Assembly (NCBI GenBank): GCA_964457755.1
Contig: CAYWGC010000035.1
Span: 1-33,641 of the forward strand
Length of the DNA: 33,641 nucleotides
Direction of reading: 5' to 3'
DNA from: Tharpella sp964457755
GTDB lineage: Bacteria > Desulfobacterota > Anaeroferrophillalia > Anaeroferrophillales > Tharpellaceae
The notes beneath the pieces were generated by a model that did no database searches, was not told the origin of the DNA, and was given only the letters and a program-made list of their open reading frames with translations. This document shows, in pieces, positions 1 through 7,429 of the stretch (the first letter of the stretch is position 1; every line of letters begins with the position of its first letter). The position numbers and the translations under genes were made by a program.

Positions 1-189
1 GATATCATCAAAGAAACTCTCGAAAACGGTGAAAATGTAAAAATTTCGGGATTTGGCAGTTTTAATATCCAGTATAAACGAGCCAGACGTGGGCGTAATC
101 CTCAGACCGGCGAAGATATAACAATTTCACCCCGGCGGGTATTGAGTTTTAAACCGAGTAATCTGTTGCGGGAGCAGTTGAACCCATAA
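1..189 (+). CDS. ihfA: Integration host factor alpha subunit, C-terminal part (5' end outside window)
   Basis: The first 62 codons are open from base 1 to a TAA stop. They match the C-terminal two thirds of a HU/IHF-family DNA-bending protein. The signature GRNPQTGEDI at about residues 32-41 of the fragment is the beta-arm segment that inserts into the DNA minor groove. The following RRVLSFKP stretch is the usual IhfA form rather than HU, which normally has ARKVPAFKPG or similar. The family forms a heterodimer with IhfB that bends DNA about 160 degrees in nucleoids, promoters and site-specific recombination complexes. The N-terminal helices lie outside the window. IhfA versus an IhfB-like or HU paralogue is a judgement from this segment only. 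Confidence 0.88.
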   Translation, partial: DIIKETLENGENVKISGFGSFNIQYKRARRGRNPQTGEDITISPRRVLSFKPSNLLREQLNP

Positions 190-244
190 AATAAAATTTT
201 TGAAGTGGTTAATTTCTTATCAATACAACTCAAAACACCTCATC

Positions 245-271
245 AACCCTATATAATAATTATAAAGGGTT
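245..271. repeat. AT-rich stem-loop between ihfA and the small membrane protein gene
   Basis: AACCCT (245-250) pairs with AGGGTT (266-271) around an AT-rich, partly self-complementary centre. There is no T-run after it, so it is not a standard intrinsic terminator. It contains a TATAAT hexamer at 252-257, but I see no matching -35 box, so I do not call a promoter. Confidence 0.35.
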
Positions 272-298
272 CGTGAGGTAAGAGCAGTTGATTTAAAA

Positions 299-505
299 AT
301 GGATAGTACAACTCTACTGATTTGGGGAATGGTATTCGGGGCAATCGGTCTCGGATTTTTCACCTATGGGAAAAAGCAAAAAGCAGTAGTTCCTTTATCT
401 GTTGGTGTCGCTTTATTTGTTATCCCTTATATTGTGCCAAACGTCTGGATGTTGGTAATCACAGGTGTCGTTTTGGTGGCGATACCGTATTTTGTGAAAA
501 TCTGA
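299..505 (+). CDS. Small two-helix inner-membrane protein (68 aa)
   Basis: A 68-residue protein that is almost entirely hydrophobic. Helix 1 spans about residues 5-22. A short basic YGKKQK loop at about 23-28 follows, then hydrophobic residues from about 30 to the end, broken by a proline near 48-50, giving two or three membrane passes. From memory it resembles a family of about 70-residue proteins often labelled 'amino acid transport protein' in Proteobacteria; I know of no experimental basis for that label, so function is best called unknown. The ATG at 299 is the only reasonable start; the upstream ribosome-binding signal is weak. The codon pattern and strictly membrane-like sequence argue for a real gene despite its size. 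It is followed at once by a doubtful frame (538-711). Confidence 0.7.
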   Translation: MDSTTLLIWGMVFGAIGLGFFTYGKKQKAVVPLSVGVALFVIPYIVPNVWMLVITGVVLVAIPYFVKI

Positions 506-537
506 GAACGGGTGATGTTGGTGAGGTATATAGATTC

Positions 538-711
538 TTGTTTATCACCAAAGAAGGCACAGCATATCAAGCTAAAGGCACTATTGAATATCACAGAGAT
601 GGTGAAATCTTTGATGATATGAAAACCTGGAATCCGGAAAAACATCCTGGTCACGCGGCGGTAGCATTGAAGGTGGGAGAGGTTTATTTGGGTGCGGAGA
701 AGGTATTTTAA
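538..711 (+). CDS. Hypothetical short protein or gene fragment
   Basis: Between the membrane protein and the thioesterase, one frame reads as plausible soluble protein from about base 505 to the TAA at 709-711, with repeated alternation typical of beta-strands (for example FLFITKEGTAYQAKG and GEVYLGAEKVF). The frame is open back to an ATG at 322, but that part lies out of frame inside the membrane protein gene and reads as nonsense (clusters of C, W, R). A TTG at 538, eleven bases after a GGTGAGG sequence, would give 57 residues; that is the start given here. It could also be the remaining C-terminus of a decayed gene or a frameshifted extension of the upstream gene. I do not recognise the family. 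Confidence 0.35.
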   Translation: MFITKEGTAYQAKGTIEYHRDGEIFDDMKTWNPEKHPGHAAVALKVGEVYLGAEKVF

Positions 712-714
712 TAG

Positions 715-1179
715 ATGGTAAAATCAATGTTGAAACCAAATCCAGAATATGCCCGTGAGATAATCAGTATCGTCAATAGTAGTCCATATCCAAGCCATAT
801 GTCAATGAGGTTGATGTCTTTGGAGTTGGATCAGGTTACTGTAGAACTTGAAATTGAAAATTGTCATCTTCAGCCCTACGGCATTGTTCATGGGGGTGTT
901 TTATCAACTTTGATTGATACGGCGACATTCTGGTCTGTTTTTATGAGAATCCCCGAAGATGCGGGTCTCGTGAACATCGATCTCAAATTGAATTATCTTC
1001 AAGCGGTGGCTACCGGCAAATTGACCACTGAAGGTTATGCAATCAGATCAGGTAGGTCGATAAGTTATGCTGAGGCCAAAGTATTTAACGAAAATAATGA
1101 ACTTATTGTCCACGGCACATCAACTTTGAAAATACTGCCGGGTAAAGGATTGAAAGCTAAAACACAAAAATTTCTTTAA
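715..1179 (+). CDS. PaaI-family hotdog thioesterase
   Basis: A 154-residue single-domain hotdog-fold protein. The motif YGIVHGGVLSTLIDTAT at about residues 55-71 is the PaaI/4HBT2 signature: HGG forms the oxyanion side of the acyl-CoA site and the following helix carries the Asp. The family hydrolyses acyl-CoA, often phenylacetyl-CoA, hydroxybenzoyl-CoA or medium-chain acyl-CoA; the substrate here cannot be read from sequence. The length is normal. The start at 715 has a GGAGAAGG sequence about 12 bases upstream; a second ATG at 727 is possible. It lies three bases after the doubtful upstream frame and 64 bases before fcl, with no clear functional link to either neighbour. Confidence 0.85.
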   Translation: MVKSMLKPNPEYAREIISIVNSSPYPSHMSMRLMSLELDQVTVELEIENCHLQPYGIVHGGVLSTLIDTATFWSVFMRIPEDAGLVNIDLKLNYLQAVATGKLTTEGYAIRSGRSISYAEAKVFNENNELIVHGTSTLKILPGKGLKAKTQKFL

Positions 1180-1243
1180 ACTGCTAAAGCCTATTATCGG
1201 TGCTTTTTGATTTGTTTGGCTTGTTTTGGCCGAGGTGTTTTTT

Positions 1244-2329
1244 ATGGATAAGAGCGATAAAATCTATGTGGCCGGGCATCGTGGATTGGTTGGTTCGGCA
1301 ATTGTTCGCCGTTTGCAAAAAGATGGTTATGATAATCTGCTTTTGCGTTCACGTTCTGAACTCGATTTGACCGAAAAAGGAGCGGTGGTTGATTTTTTTG
1401 CCGCCCAAAAACCGGAGTATGTTTTTTTTGCCGCAGCTAAAGTTGGCGGCATTCATGCCAATAACACTCAACCGGCCGATTTTATCTATGATAATCTCAT
1501 GATTCAGAATAATGTCTTGCGAGCGGCTTCTGAATATCGGGTGCAGAAACTTCTTTTTTTGGGCAGTTCCTGTATCTATCCGCGCTTGGCGCCGCAGCCA
1601 ATGCGAGAGGAGTATCTGCTCTCCGGCCCTCTAGAGCCGACCAACTCGGCTTATGCTGTGGCCAAGATTGCCGGTATTGAAATGTGTTACGCCTTTAACC
1701 GTCAGTATCAAACTCATTTTGTGCCGGTGATGCCGACCAACCTTTACGGACCTTTTGATAACTACGATCTTTTGAGCTCGCATGCCATGCCGGCAATGAT
1801 CCGTAAATTCAACCTAGCCAAAATGGCGGCCGCTGGCGATGATATGGGACTGCTTGCGGATGCTCAAACTTATGGTTTAATTCCGAATGATTTTTACGCA
1901 AATTTGCTGCGGATTGCTGATTTTTATGGGCATTGTTTAAGTGGTGGCGGGGTCGCGGACAAGCTCTTGCCAGTTTCAGGTAAAGCCTCGGCAACGGTTG
2001 ATCTTTGGGGAACCGGTACGCCGATGCGGGAATTTCTTTTTGTCGACGATCTTGCAGAGGCTCTGCTTTTTGTCATTAACAACTATAACTCTACCGAGTT
2101 GCTCAATATCGGCACCGGGGTTGATGCAACGATTCGTGAACTTGCCGAAATTGTTCGCCGCGTGATCGGCTATGATGGCGGTATCGCTTTTGATGCCTCA
2201 AAGCCTGACGGTATGCCGAAAAAATTACTAGATGTTTCACGCTTATCCAAGCTTGGTTGGCGCCCGAAATTCACCCTGGAAGAGGGTATCCGGGCCGCTT
2301 ACGCAAGTTACTTGCAAGGAGTAAATTGA
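1244..2329 (+). CDS. fcl: GDP-L-fucose synthase with an extended central insert
   Basis: NADPH-dependent epimerase/reductase that converts GDP-4-keto-6-deoxy-D-mannose to GDP-L-fucose. It is a short-chain dehydrogenase fold with GHRGLVGSAIV (residues 11-21) as the nucleotide-binding glycine motif, catalytic Ser in GSSCIYPRLA (Ser108), Tyr137 and Lys141 in the YxxxK pair, and His180 in SSHAMPAMIRKF, the position of the catalytic acid. WGTGTPMREF (255-264) is the conserved C-terminal substrate motif. At 361 residues it is longer than the usual 310-325. The extra 45 or so residues lie between about 190 and 250; Bacteroidetes enzymes of about 355 residues have an insert at a similar place. ATG 1244 is chosen because GAGGTG sits six bases upstream; a TTG at 1226 is less likely. 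The stop overlaps the next start (TGATG). The Gmd partner is not in the window. Confidence 0.92.
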   Translation: MDKSDKIYVAGHRGLVGSAIVRRLQKDGYDNLLLRSRSELDLTEKGAVVDFFAAQKPEYVFFAAAKVGGIHANNTQPADFIYDNLMIQNNVLRAASEYRVQKLLFLGSSCIYPRLAPQPMREEYLLSGPLEPTNSAYAVAKIAGIEMCYAFNRQYQTHFVPVMPTNLYGPFDNYDLLSSHAMPAMIRKFNLAKMAAAGDDMGLLADAQTYGLIPNDFYANLLRIADFYGHCLSGGGVADKLLPVSGKASATVDLWGTGTPMREFLFVDDLAEALLFVINNYNSTELLNIGTGVDATIRELAEIVRRVIGYDGGIAFDASKPDGMPKKLLDVSRLSKLGWRPKFTLEEGIRAAYASYLQGVN

Positions 2330-3705
2330 TGGTTGTCAAAGAGATTTCAACTGCCTGTTTTAAGGCTTATGATATTCGGGGACGAGTGCCGGATGAGCTC
2401 AATGAAGAGTTGGCTTATCGGCTGGGCCGGGCTTTTGCGGCCTTTTTAAAGCCCAAACAGGTTGCGGTTGGCCAGGATATACGTCCTTCCAGTGGTTTTC
2501 TGGCTGCAGCCCTCTCCCGAGGACTTAATGAAGGCGGGGTTGAGGTTCTTGATCTTGGTCTCTGCGGGACGGAAGAGGTCTATTTTGCGACCTTTAATTA
2601 TCAGTTGGATGGTGGTATTATGGTCACCGCTAGTCACAATCCCGGCGACTATAACGGGATGAAACTGGTGCGCCGGGAGTCGCGTCCTTTAAGTGGTGAT
2701 GCCGGTCTGCCCGAGATCGAGGCGCTGGTTAAAAAGGGGGAGTTTCCGGACTCTATACCCTGTGCTCGGGTAACCCCTTTAGACTTTCGTCCCGCTTATA
2801 TCGAACATCTGCTCGGTTATATCGATCGGGATCAGCTTAAACCCATGAAAATCGTGGTTAATGCCGGTAACGGTTGTGCTGGTCTGGTGCTCGATGAGCT
2901 CGAAAACCGGCTCCCGTTTACCATGATTAAACTCCTGAATGAGCCCGATGGTACTTTTCCGCAAGGCATCCCGAACCCCTTATTACCTGAAAATCGATCC
3001 CTGACCAGCCAGGCTGTGATCGAACATCAGGCCGCGGTCGGCCTTGCCTGGGATGGTGATTTCGATCGTTGTTTCTTTTTTGATGAGAATGGCCGCTTTA
3101 TTGAGGGGTATTATATTGTCGGACTCCTGGCTGAGACCCTGCTCTCTAATCATCCCGGGGCCAGGATTGTCCATGATCCGCGACTCACCTGGAATACTAT
3201 CGAACTGGTCTCTGAAAACCGGGGCCAGGCTCATGTCTCTAAAACCGGTCACGCCTTCATCAAAGATAAGATGCGAGAACTTGACGCTCTTTATGGTGGG
3301 GAGATGAGTGCCCATCACTATTTTAAAGATTTTTCCTATTGCGATTCCGGAATGATTCCCTGGCTTTTAGTTTTGGAACTGATCTCAAAAAGTGGCCGTC
3401 CCCTTTCCGAACTGGTCGACGAGAGAATCAGGCGTTTTCCGGTCAGTGGCGAGATTAACCGGCGTCTGGATGATTCGCAGGCGGCGATCGCTTTAGTCGA
3501 GAAACATTTCAGCTCCCGGGAAGAGGTCAAAAAGCGTTATCAAATCGATGGTTTGACTCTCGAATTTGCAAAGTGGCGGTTTAATATCAGAACCTCTAAT
3601 ACCGAACCGTTGTTAAGGCTTAACGTTGAGAGTCGGGGCGACCAAGCGTTAATGGAGAGTAAAACCCGAGAGATTCTTGATCTTTTGGAAGGTCTGGAAA
3701 AATGA
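2329..3705 (+). CDS. manB: Phosphomannomutase / phosphoglucomutase
   Basis: Alpha-D-phosphohexomutase that interconverts mannose-6-phosphate and mannose-1-phosphate, and often also glucose phosphates. Order of motifs: AYDIRG (13-18) near the start, the phosphoserine loop TASHNPGDYNG with Ser102, the Mg2+ site DGDFDR with Asp242, Asp244 and Asp246, the sugar-binding loop GGEMSAHHYF around Glu325, and the phosphate-binding RTSNTEPLLR near the C-terminus. All key residues are present, and 459 residues is the normal length for the CpsG/ManB type. The ATG overlaps the fcl stop by one base and has AAGGAG upstream inside fcl, so the two are probably translationally coupled. Together with Fcl it points to GDP-mannose/GDP-fucose for surface polysaccharide, although the guanylyltransferase and dehydratase are elsewhere. 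Confidence 0.9.
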   Translation: MVVKEISTACFKAYDIRGRVPDELNEELAYRLGRAFAAFLKPKQVAVGQDIRPSSGFLAAALSRGLNEGGVEVLDLGLCGTEEVYFATFNYQLDGGIMVTASHNPGDYNGMKLVRRESRPLSGDAGLPEIEALVKKGEFPDSIPCARVTPLDFRPAYIEHLLGYIDRDQLKPMKIVVNAGNGCAGLVLDELENRLPFTMIKLLNEPDGTFPQGIPNPLLPENRSLTSQAVIEHQAAVGLAWDGDFDRCFFFDENGRFIEGYYIVGLLAETLLSNHPGARIVHDPRLTWNTIELVSENRGQAHVSKTGHAFIKDKMRELDALYGGEMSAHHYFKDFSYCDSGMIPWLLVLELISKSGRPLSELVDERIRRFPVSGEINRRLDDSQAAIALVEKHFSSREEVKKRYQIDGLTLEFAKWRFNIRTSNTEPLLRLNVESRGDQALMESKTREILDLLEGLEK

Positions 3706-3726
3706 CTGATTTGTAAAATCTCCGGC

Positions 3727-3755
3727 TTGACCGAAGTCCCAAGAAAGGTTATAAT
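3727..3755 (+). promoter_or_regulatory. Sigma-70 promoter upstream of the coiled-coil membrane protein
   Basis: TTGACC (3727-3732) and a perfect TATAAT (3750-3755) are separated by exactly 17 bases. This is the best housekeeping promoter match I found in the window. Transcription would start near 3762, giving a leader of about 60 bases to the GTG start at 3824. It would drive the membrane protein and possibly rlmB. Confidence 0.75.
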
Positions 3756-3823
3756 CAACGACCTTGGCCAGATACAAATTTGAAAAGCTTAAACTTTAGT
3801 AATAGATTTTCAGGAGAGAACTT

Positions 3824-4498
3824 GTGAGTGCAGAAAAAGTTGAAAAAAAAGTAGAAAATAGCGGCACTATTCCAGAAAATAAAAGTGAAAAAAAGAAGAG
3901 TGGTGGTGCTTTTACCTTTGTTGCTATTATTATTTTTGCTTTGTTGGCGCTGGCCGTAGTTTCAGTTTTTCTCAATAACCAGAAATTGCATAAGCAGATT
4001 GTCGATATTGAGCGTCAGGTGGTATCTTTAGAAGCCGGTGATAAGGCGATCGGTAATCGCGTTCTGGCTCTAGAGGACGAGTTGGTGGTCATTAGCCTTA
4101 AAGGGCGTTTGGCTAAGCTTAAGGGTTCGCTTAAGGGTTTGCTTAATCTCCAGGCTTTGATGGCTGATAACCAGGAATTAGTTACTAAGGTTCAAGGGCT
4201 GGTTGACGATCTTGCCGGAGAAGAGCAGAAGCTTGAGCAGGAGATTGCTGGTACTGCGCCAAAGGTTTTTCAGGCCAGTCGCCCCTGCCAACAGCCCTGT
4301 TACCAGCGCTGTCCCGAACCGCGGGTAATTATGCATCCTCCGATTACCCAGTCGAGCGCGCCGGTCTCGGCCCTGACTCAGGCGGCAACGCCCCACGGTG
4401 GTGGTCATGCGGCGCCTAAAGCCAAAACTCTGGTCGCGGGTACCGATCCCAACTCCTGGTGGTCAAAGTTTATTCATCTGCGTTTTTTTGGTAACTGA
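3824..4498 (+). CDS. Uncharacterised membrane-anchored coiled-coil protein (224 aa)
   Basis: I do not recognise the family. Residues 1-28 are highly charged, rich in Lys and Glu, and cytoplasmic. Residues 29-50 form one strongly hydrophobic membrane helix. Residues 51-142 have heptad-like hydrophobic spacing with many Glu, Lys and Gln and are probably a coiled coil on the periplasmic side. A cysteine cluster PCQQPCYQRC follows, with Cys155, Cys159 and Cys163, then a Pro/Ala/His-rich low-complexity stretch, and a C-terminus ending in WWSKFIHLRFFGN. The layout resembles mitofilin- or envelope-tether-like proteins in general, but no homology is claimed. The start is a GTG preceded by AGGAGAG at a good distance; a strong promoter lies upstream. 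rlmB starts 58 bases later, so co-transcription is possible. Confidence 0.75.
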   Translation: MSAEKVEKKVENSGTIPENKSEKKKSGGAFTFVAIIIFALLALAVVSVFLNNQKLHKQIVDIERQVVSLEAGDKAIGNRVLALEDELVVISLKGRLAKLKGSLKGLLNLQALMADNQELVTKVQGLVDDLAGEEQKLEQEIAGTAPKVFQASRPCQQPCYQRCPEPRVIMHPPITQSSAPVSALTQAATPHGGGHAAPKAKTLVAGTDPNSWWSKFIHLRFFGN

Positions 4499-4556
4499 TT
4501 TAAGTGAAACAAAGTTTTTCTGCTTATATTATGCATGATATGCAGGGAGTGTTTTT

Positions 4557-5330
4557 TTGGGAATTGTAGAAAAGGGGGAGGATCTGGTTTGTGGCATCAA
4601 TGCCGTTGATGAGCTTTTACGGCGGCAGCAACGCCGGATTCAGACCCTTTATTGTATTGAAAATCCGCCTCGGCGGGTAAAGGAGCTTGTCGAGCGGGCG
4701 CGCCGGGATGGGGTGACCATTAAATCTGTTCCGGTTTTAGCTCTCGATCGTCTGGCCGGGGAGATTCGCCATCAGGGTGTAGCCGTTGCGGTTGCACCCT
4801 TTGTTTTTACGCCTTTGGCTGAGCTTTTGCGGGTGGCCAGGAGTTCTGAAGAATCCCTGCTCTTGGCCATCGACGGGGTTACCGATCCCCGTAATCTCGG
4901 GGCCATTATCCGCTCAGCGGCGGCGGCCGGGGCGGCAGGTCTGATTCTGCCGGAGCGGCGCAGTGCCGCAATCACGGCGACGGTTGCCAAAACCGCCGCT
5001 GGCGCCCTGGAAAACCTGCCGATCAGCCGGGTTGTAAATTTGGCCGATGCGCTTAAGCGTTGCCAGGAAGCCGGCTTCTGGATCTATGGTGCGGCGGCCG
5101 CTGGCGGGGAAGATCTTTACAATATTGAGTGGGCCCTGGCTGCGGTCCTGGTTTTAGGTTCTGAAGACAAAGGTTTGCGGCCGATAGTTACGAAAAATTG
5201 CGATCTGCAGGTGACAATTCCTTTAGTCAGCCGGAGCGAGTCCCTTAATGTCGGGATTGCTGCGGCAGTCACCCTTTTTGAGATCAATCGTTATCGCCGC
5301 CATACCAGAACTGATTCCTCTTCCACGTAA
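4557..5330 (+). CDS. rlmB: 23S rRNA (guanosine-2'-O-)-methyltransferase, RlmB type
   Basis: SPOUT-superfamily (SpoU/TrmH) enzyme that transfers a methyl group from S-adenosylmethionine to a ribose 2'-OH; E. coli RlmB acts on 23S rRNA G2251. Residues 8-80 form the N-terminal substrate-binding domain, beginning VCGINAVDELL. The SPOUT core follows with motif 1 DPRNLGAIIRSA (Asn113 and catalytic-type Arg119), motif 2 LVLGSEDKGL (198-207) and motif 3 SESLNVGIAAAV (227-238) at the knot. 257 residues is the usual size. The start is TTG with AGGGAG seven bases upstream; the nearby ATG codons are out of frame. The last 47 bases overlap the end of the opposite-strand gene at 5284-5481. RlmB versus the mitochondrial-type MRM1 relatives cannot be separated by eye. 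Confidence 0.88.
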   Translation: MGIVEKGEDLVCGINAVDELLRRQQRRIQTLYCIENPPRRVKELVERARRDGVTIKSVPVLALDRLAGEIRHQGVAVAVAPFVFTPLAELLRVARSSEESLLLAIDGVTDPRNLGAIIRSAAAAGAAGLILPERRSAAITATVAKTAAGALENLPISRVVNLADALKRCQEAGFWIYGAAAAGGEDLYNIEWALAAVLVLGSEDKGLRPIVTKNCDLQVTIPLVSRSESLNVGIAAAVTLFEINRYRRHTRTDSSST

Positions 5331-5481
5331 GTTCCATGCCGTGAAACGGGCATTTGACCTTGATCTCTTCGTCGTTTATCGCGATTACGTCCCAATCTTC
5401 CAGTTTGCCTTTGCGGCGTCGTAAAATTCTCTCCCCGACCGTAAACGGGTAGGGTTCAAAGATGGTTGGTTTTTTATTCAT
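5284..5481 (-). CDS. Small conserved hypothetical protein (65 aa)
   Basis: A reverse-strand gene placed between rlmB and trmJ. The protein is polar, with the pattern FEPYPFTVGERI (8-19), a basic RRRKGK turn, DWDVIAIND, EEIKVKCPFHGMELTW and RNQFWYG. I recall similar proteins of about 60 residues in Desulfuromonadales and relatives, carrying an N-terminal PYPF..G.KI and a C-terminal W.R..Y, but with no known function. The fold is probably a small all-beta barrel. A ribosome-binding site AAAGGT lies about seven bases before the ATG on the reverse strand, which supports a real gene. Its 3' end overlaps rlmB tail-to-tail by 47 bases. Its only Cys (in KVKCPFHG) does not form a metal-binding pair. 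Confidence 0.72.
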   Translation of the reverse strand: MNKKPTIFEPYPFTVGERILRRRKGKLEDWDVIAINDEEIKVKCPFHGMELTWKRNQFWYGGDND

Positions 5482-5522
5482 AGCGATACCTTTTTCTTAT
5501 AAAGTCTAAAAATTAGTGACCT

Positions 5523-6254
5523 ATGCAAAATTGCTGGCCGGAGTTGGCCGTGGTTCTGGTTGAGCCAAAACTTAACAAGAATGTCGGGGCTGTGGCCCGG
5601 GCCATGAAAAATTTTAATATTGGCCGCTTGCTGCTGATCTCGCCGGGTTGTGATCACCTTTCCGACCCGGCCCGGGCTTTAAGTTGTGGGGCCGATGATC
5701 TGTTGGAACGGGCCGAGGTTTTTAGCGATCTGGATACCGCTCTGGCCGATTTTAAACTTGTCGTCGGGACTACGGCCCGGCTCGGAAAATATTGTCAGCC
5801 GGTCTATACGCCGGCCCAGACGGCTGAAAAAATTGCGGAGCTCGGCCGCCAGACCCCGGTTGCCATCATGTTCGGTCGTGAAGATTTCGGCCTCGCCCGG
5901 GAACAGCGTCGCCACAGTCATATTCTTTCATCAATTCCTGTAAATCCAGAGTTCTCATCGTTTAATCTGGCTCAGTCGGTACTTTTGTACGGCTATGAAT
6001 TGAGCCGCTTAACCAGTGCGGAGCGTAACCCCCAGGTCGCAGCCGACTTCGCCTCTCATAGCGAACTTCAGGGCATGTATGGTCATCTGCGCAAAACCTT
6101 AGAGGCTAACGATTTCCTCGACAAGAGTAATCCCGATCATCTCCTGGAATATCTTCGCCGCCTCTTTGGTCGTGTCTCAATGACTCATCGAGAAGTCCGC
6201 ATCATTCACGGTCTCATGGCCCTGGTCGACCATCTTTCATCAAAAAACAGTTAG
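5523..6254 (+). CDS. trmJ: tRNA (cytidine/uridine-2'-O-)-methyltransferase, TrmJ type
   Basis: SPOUT RNA methyltransferase. TrmJ methylates the 2'-OH of nucleotide 32 in tRNA anticodon loops. The N-terminus AVVLVEPKLNKNVGAVARAM (9-28) is the TrmJ form of motif 1, with Asn20 and Arg25. FGREDFGLAREQ (117-128) is the TrmJ motif 2, and NPEFSSFNLAQSVLLYGYEL (141-160) is motif 3 at the knot. A helical C-terminal extension of about 80 residues fits the TrmJ dimer helices. The length of 243 residues is typical. The ribosome-binding site is weak (GTGACC before the ATG). It is the second SPOUT enzyme within 2 kb, separated from rlmB by one reverse-strand small gene. Family assignment is firm; the exact target nucleotide is inferred. 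Confidence 0.87.
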   Translation: MQNCWPELAVVLVEPKLNKNVGAVARAMKNFNIGRLLLISPGCDHLSDPARALSCGADDLLERAEVFSDLDTALADFKLVVGTTARLGKYCQPVYTPAQTAEKIAELGRQTPVAIMFGREDFGLAREQRRHSHILSSIPVNPEFSSFNLAQSVLLYGYELSRLTSAERNPQVAADFASHSELQGMYGHLRKTLEANDFLDKSNPDHLLEYLRRLFGRVSMTHREVRIIHGLMALVDHLSSKNS

Positions 6255-6256
6255 GC

Positions 6257-7426
6257 TTAGAAGGCAGTCAGTTTTTTGATGGCTTCATCAAGTCCTTCCA
6301 GGGAGAGGTGAAACATTGGGAAAACCTGGCTGATGGCGCTGATGGTGGGGTGGCGCCAGTAGCGTTCAGGCATCGGGTTGAGCCAGACGCTGCGGCGAAA
6401 GTGTTTAGCAATTCTCTCAAACCAGACAATCCCGGCAGTCTCGTTACTGTCGTAGTAGTCGATGATGCCGTTCTCCATGAAGAGTTCAAAGGGGGCCATG
6501 CTGGCATCGCCGACCAGGATTACTTTATGGTCGGGGTTGAGCTCTTTCAGGATATGGGCGGTCGGAATCCGTTCGCGGCCATCGATCTCGGGCCGCAGAT
6601 AGTCGTAGATTGAGTTGTGAAAATAGTAGTGGTTGAATTCGGCAAAATAGTTGACTGAATTGGCCGCCGAAAAGAGTCGGTCTACGAGTTTGGCGTAAGG
6701 GTACATTGAGCCCCCAGCATCCATTAAAAGTAGAACCTTAACATCATTTTTATGCTCGGGATTGAATATTAAGTTGATCTCACCGGCATTTTTACAGGCC
6801 TGATCGACAGTCTCATCGATATCAAGCTCCAGGCGGGTGCCGGTACGGCGCAGATGGCGCAGTTTTTTTAAGGCGACCTTGATCTGGCGCACGTCTAATG
6901 TGATATCGCGCCGGTAGCCCTTAAAACGTCTCTCGGCCGCAATCTTGACGGCCATGCCGCCGCCACTCTCACCGCCAACCCGCAAACCTCCGGGATGGTT
7001 GCCACCGTGGCCAAACGGCGAAGTCCCGCCGGTGCCGATCCAGCGGTTGCCGCCGTTATGCTCCTCTTTCTGTTCCTGTAAGCGCTCCTCAAACATCTTC
7101 TTGACGGTTTCCCAGTCAAATTCAGGCAAGCCTTTCAGGGCGTCAGCATCGATCTCTCGCTTCAGACTCTCTTTGCCGAGCCACTGCCAGAGTTCCTCAA
7201 AAATCTCGGGTGGCACTTCAAGGCCGGTAAAAAATTCACGAAAAGCCAGATCGAAATGATCAAAGAGGGCTTCGCTCTTGACCAGCAGGGAACGGCTCAG
7301 GTGGTAGAACGAGATCAGGCTGTGACCGCCAAAGCCGCGGTTTAAGGCTTCCATCAAAGCCAGCCACTCGGTCGGTGTGACCATGACTTTATGGGCTCTG
7401 AGGCAATAAAAAAAACTCGTAAACAT
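6257..7426 (-). CDS. VWA-domain protein, CoxE-like, partner of MoxR ATPase
   Basis: 389 residues. Residues 1-120 are mostly helical and follow the CoxE/YehP-like pattern. Residues 125-158 are a Gly/His-rich linker, and 165-220 form a basic segment ending before the VWA domain. The VWA fold starts near 228, with DAGGSM (236-241) at the metal-ion site: the usual DxSxS is altered, with Gly239 in place of the first Ser, while Ser240 is kept. A further Asp lies in LVGDASM at about 307. The gene follows the MoxR ATPase on the same strand with a 3-base gap and is probably coupled to it. MoxR/VWA pairs act as chaperones for metal-centre insertion or complex assembly in several systems; the client here is unknown. 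The 3' end meets trmJ tail-to-tail with a 2-base gap. Confidence 0.82.
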   Translation of the reverse strand: MFTSFFYCLRAHKVMVTPTEWLALMEALNRGFGGHSLISFYHLSRSLLVKSEALFDHFDLAFREFFTGLEVPPEIFEELWQWLGKESLKREIDADALKGLPEFDWETVKKMFEERLQEQKEEHNGGNRWIGTGGTSPFGHGGNHPGGLRVGGESGGGMAVKIAAERRFKGYRRDITLDVRQIKVALKKLRHLRRTGTRLELDIDETVDQACKNAGEINLIFNPEHKNDVKVLLLMDAGGSMYPYAKLVDRLFSAANSVNYFAEFNHYYFHNSIYDYLRPEIDGRERIPTAHILKELNPDHKVILVGDASMAPFELFMENGIIDYYDSNETAGIVWFERIAKHFRRSVWLNPMPERYWRHPTISAISQVFPMFHLSLEGLDEAIKKLTAF

Positions 7427-7429
7427 TAA

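Noticed and set aside
322..505. N-terminal part of the 129-codon frame starting at 322
   Set aside because: It lies out of frame inside the 68-residue membrane protein gene, and its text is rich in Cys, Trp and Arg without protein-like order.
2983..3318. A 111-codon reverse frame opposite manB
   Set aside because: It overlaps the Mg2+ and sugar-binding loops of the phosphomutase and has no independent support.
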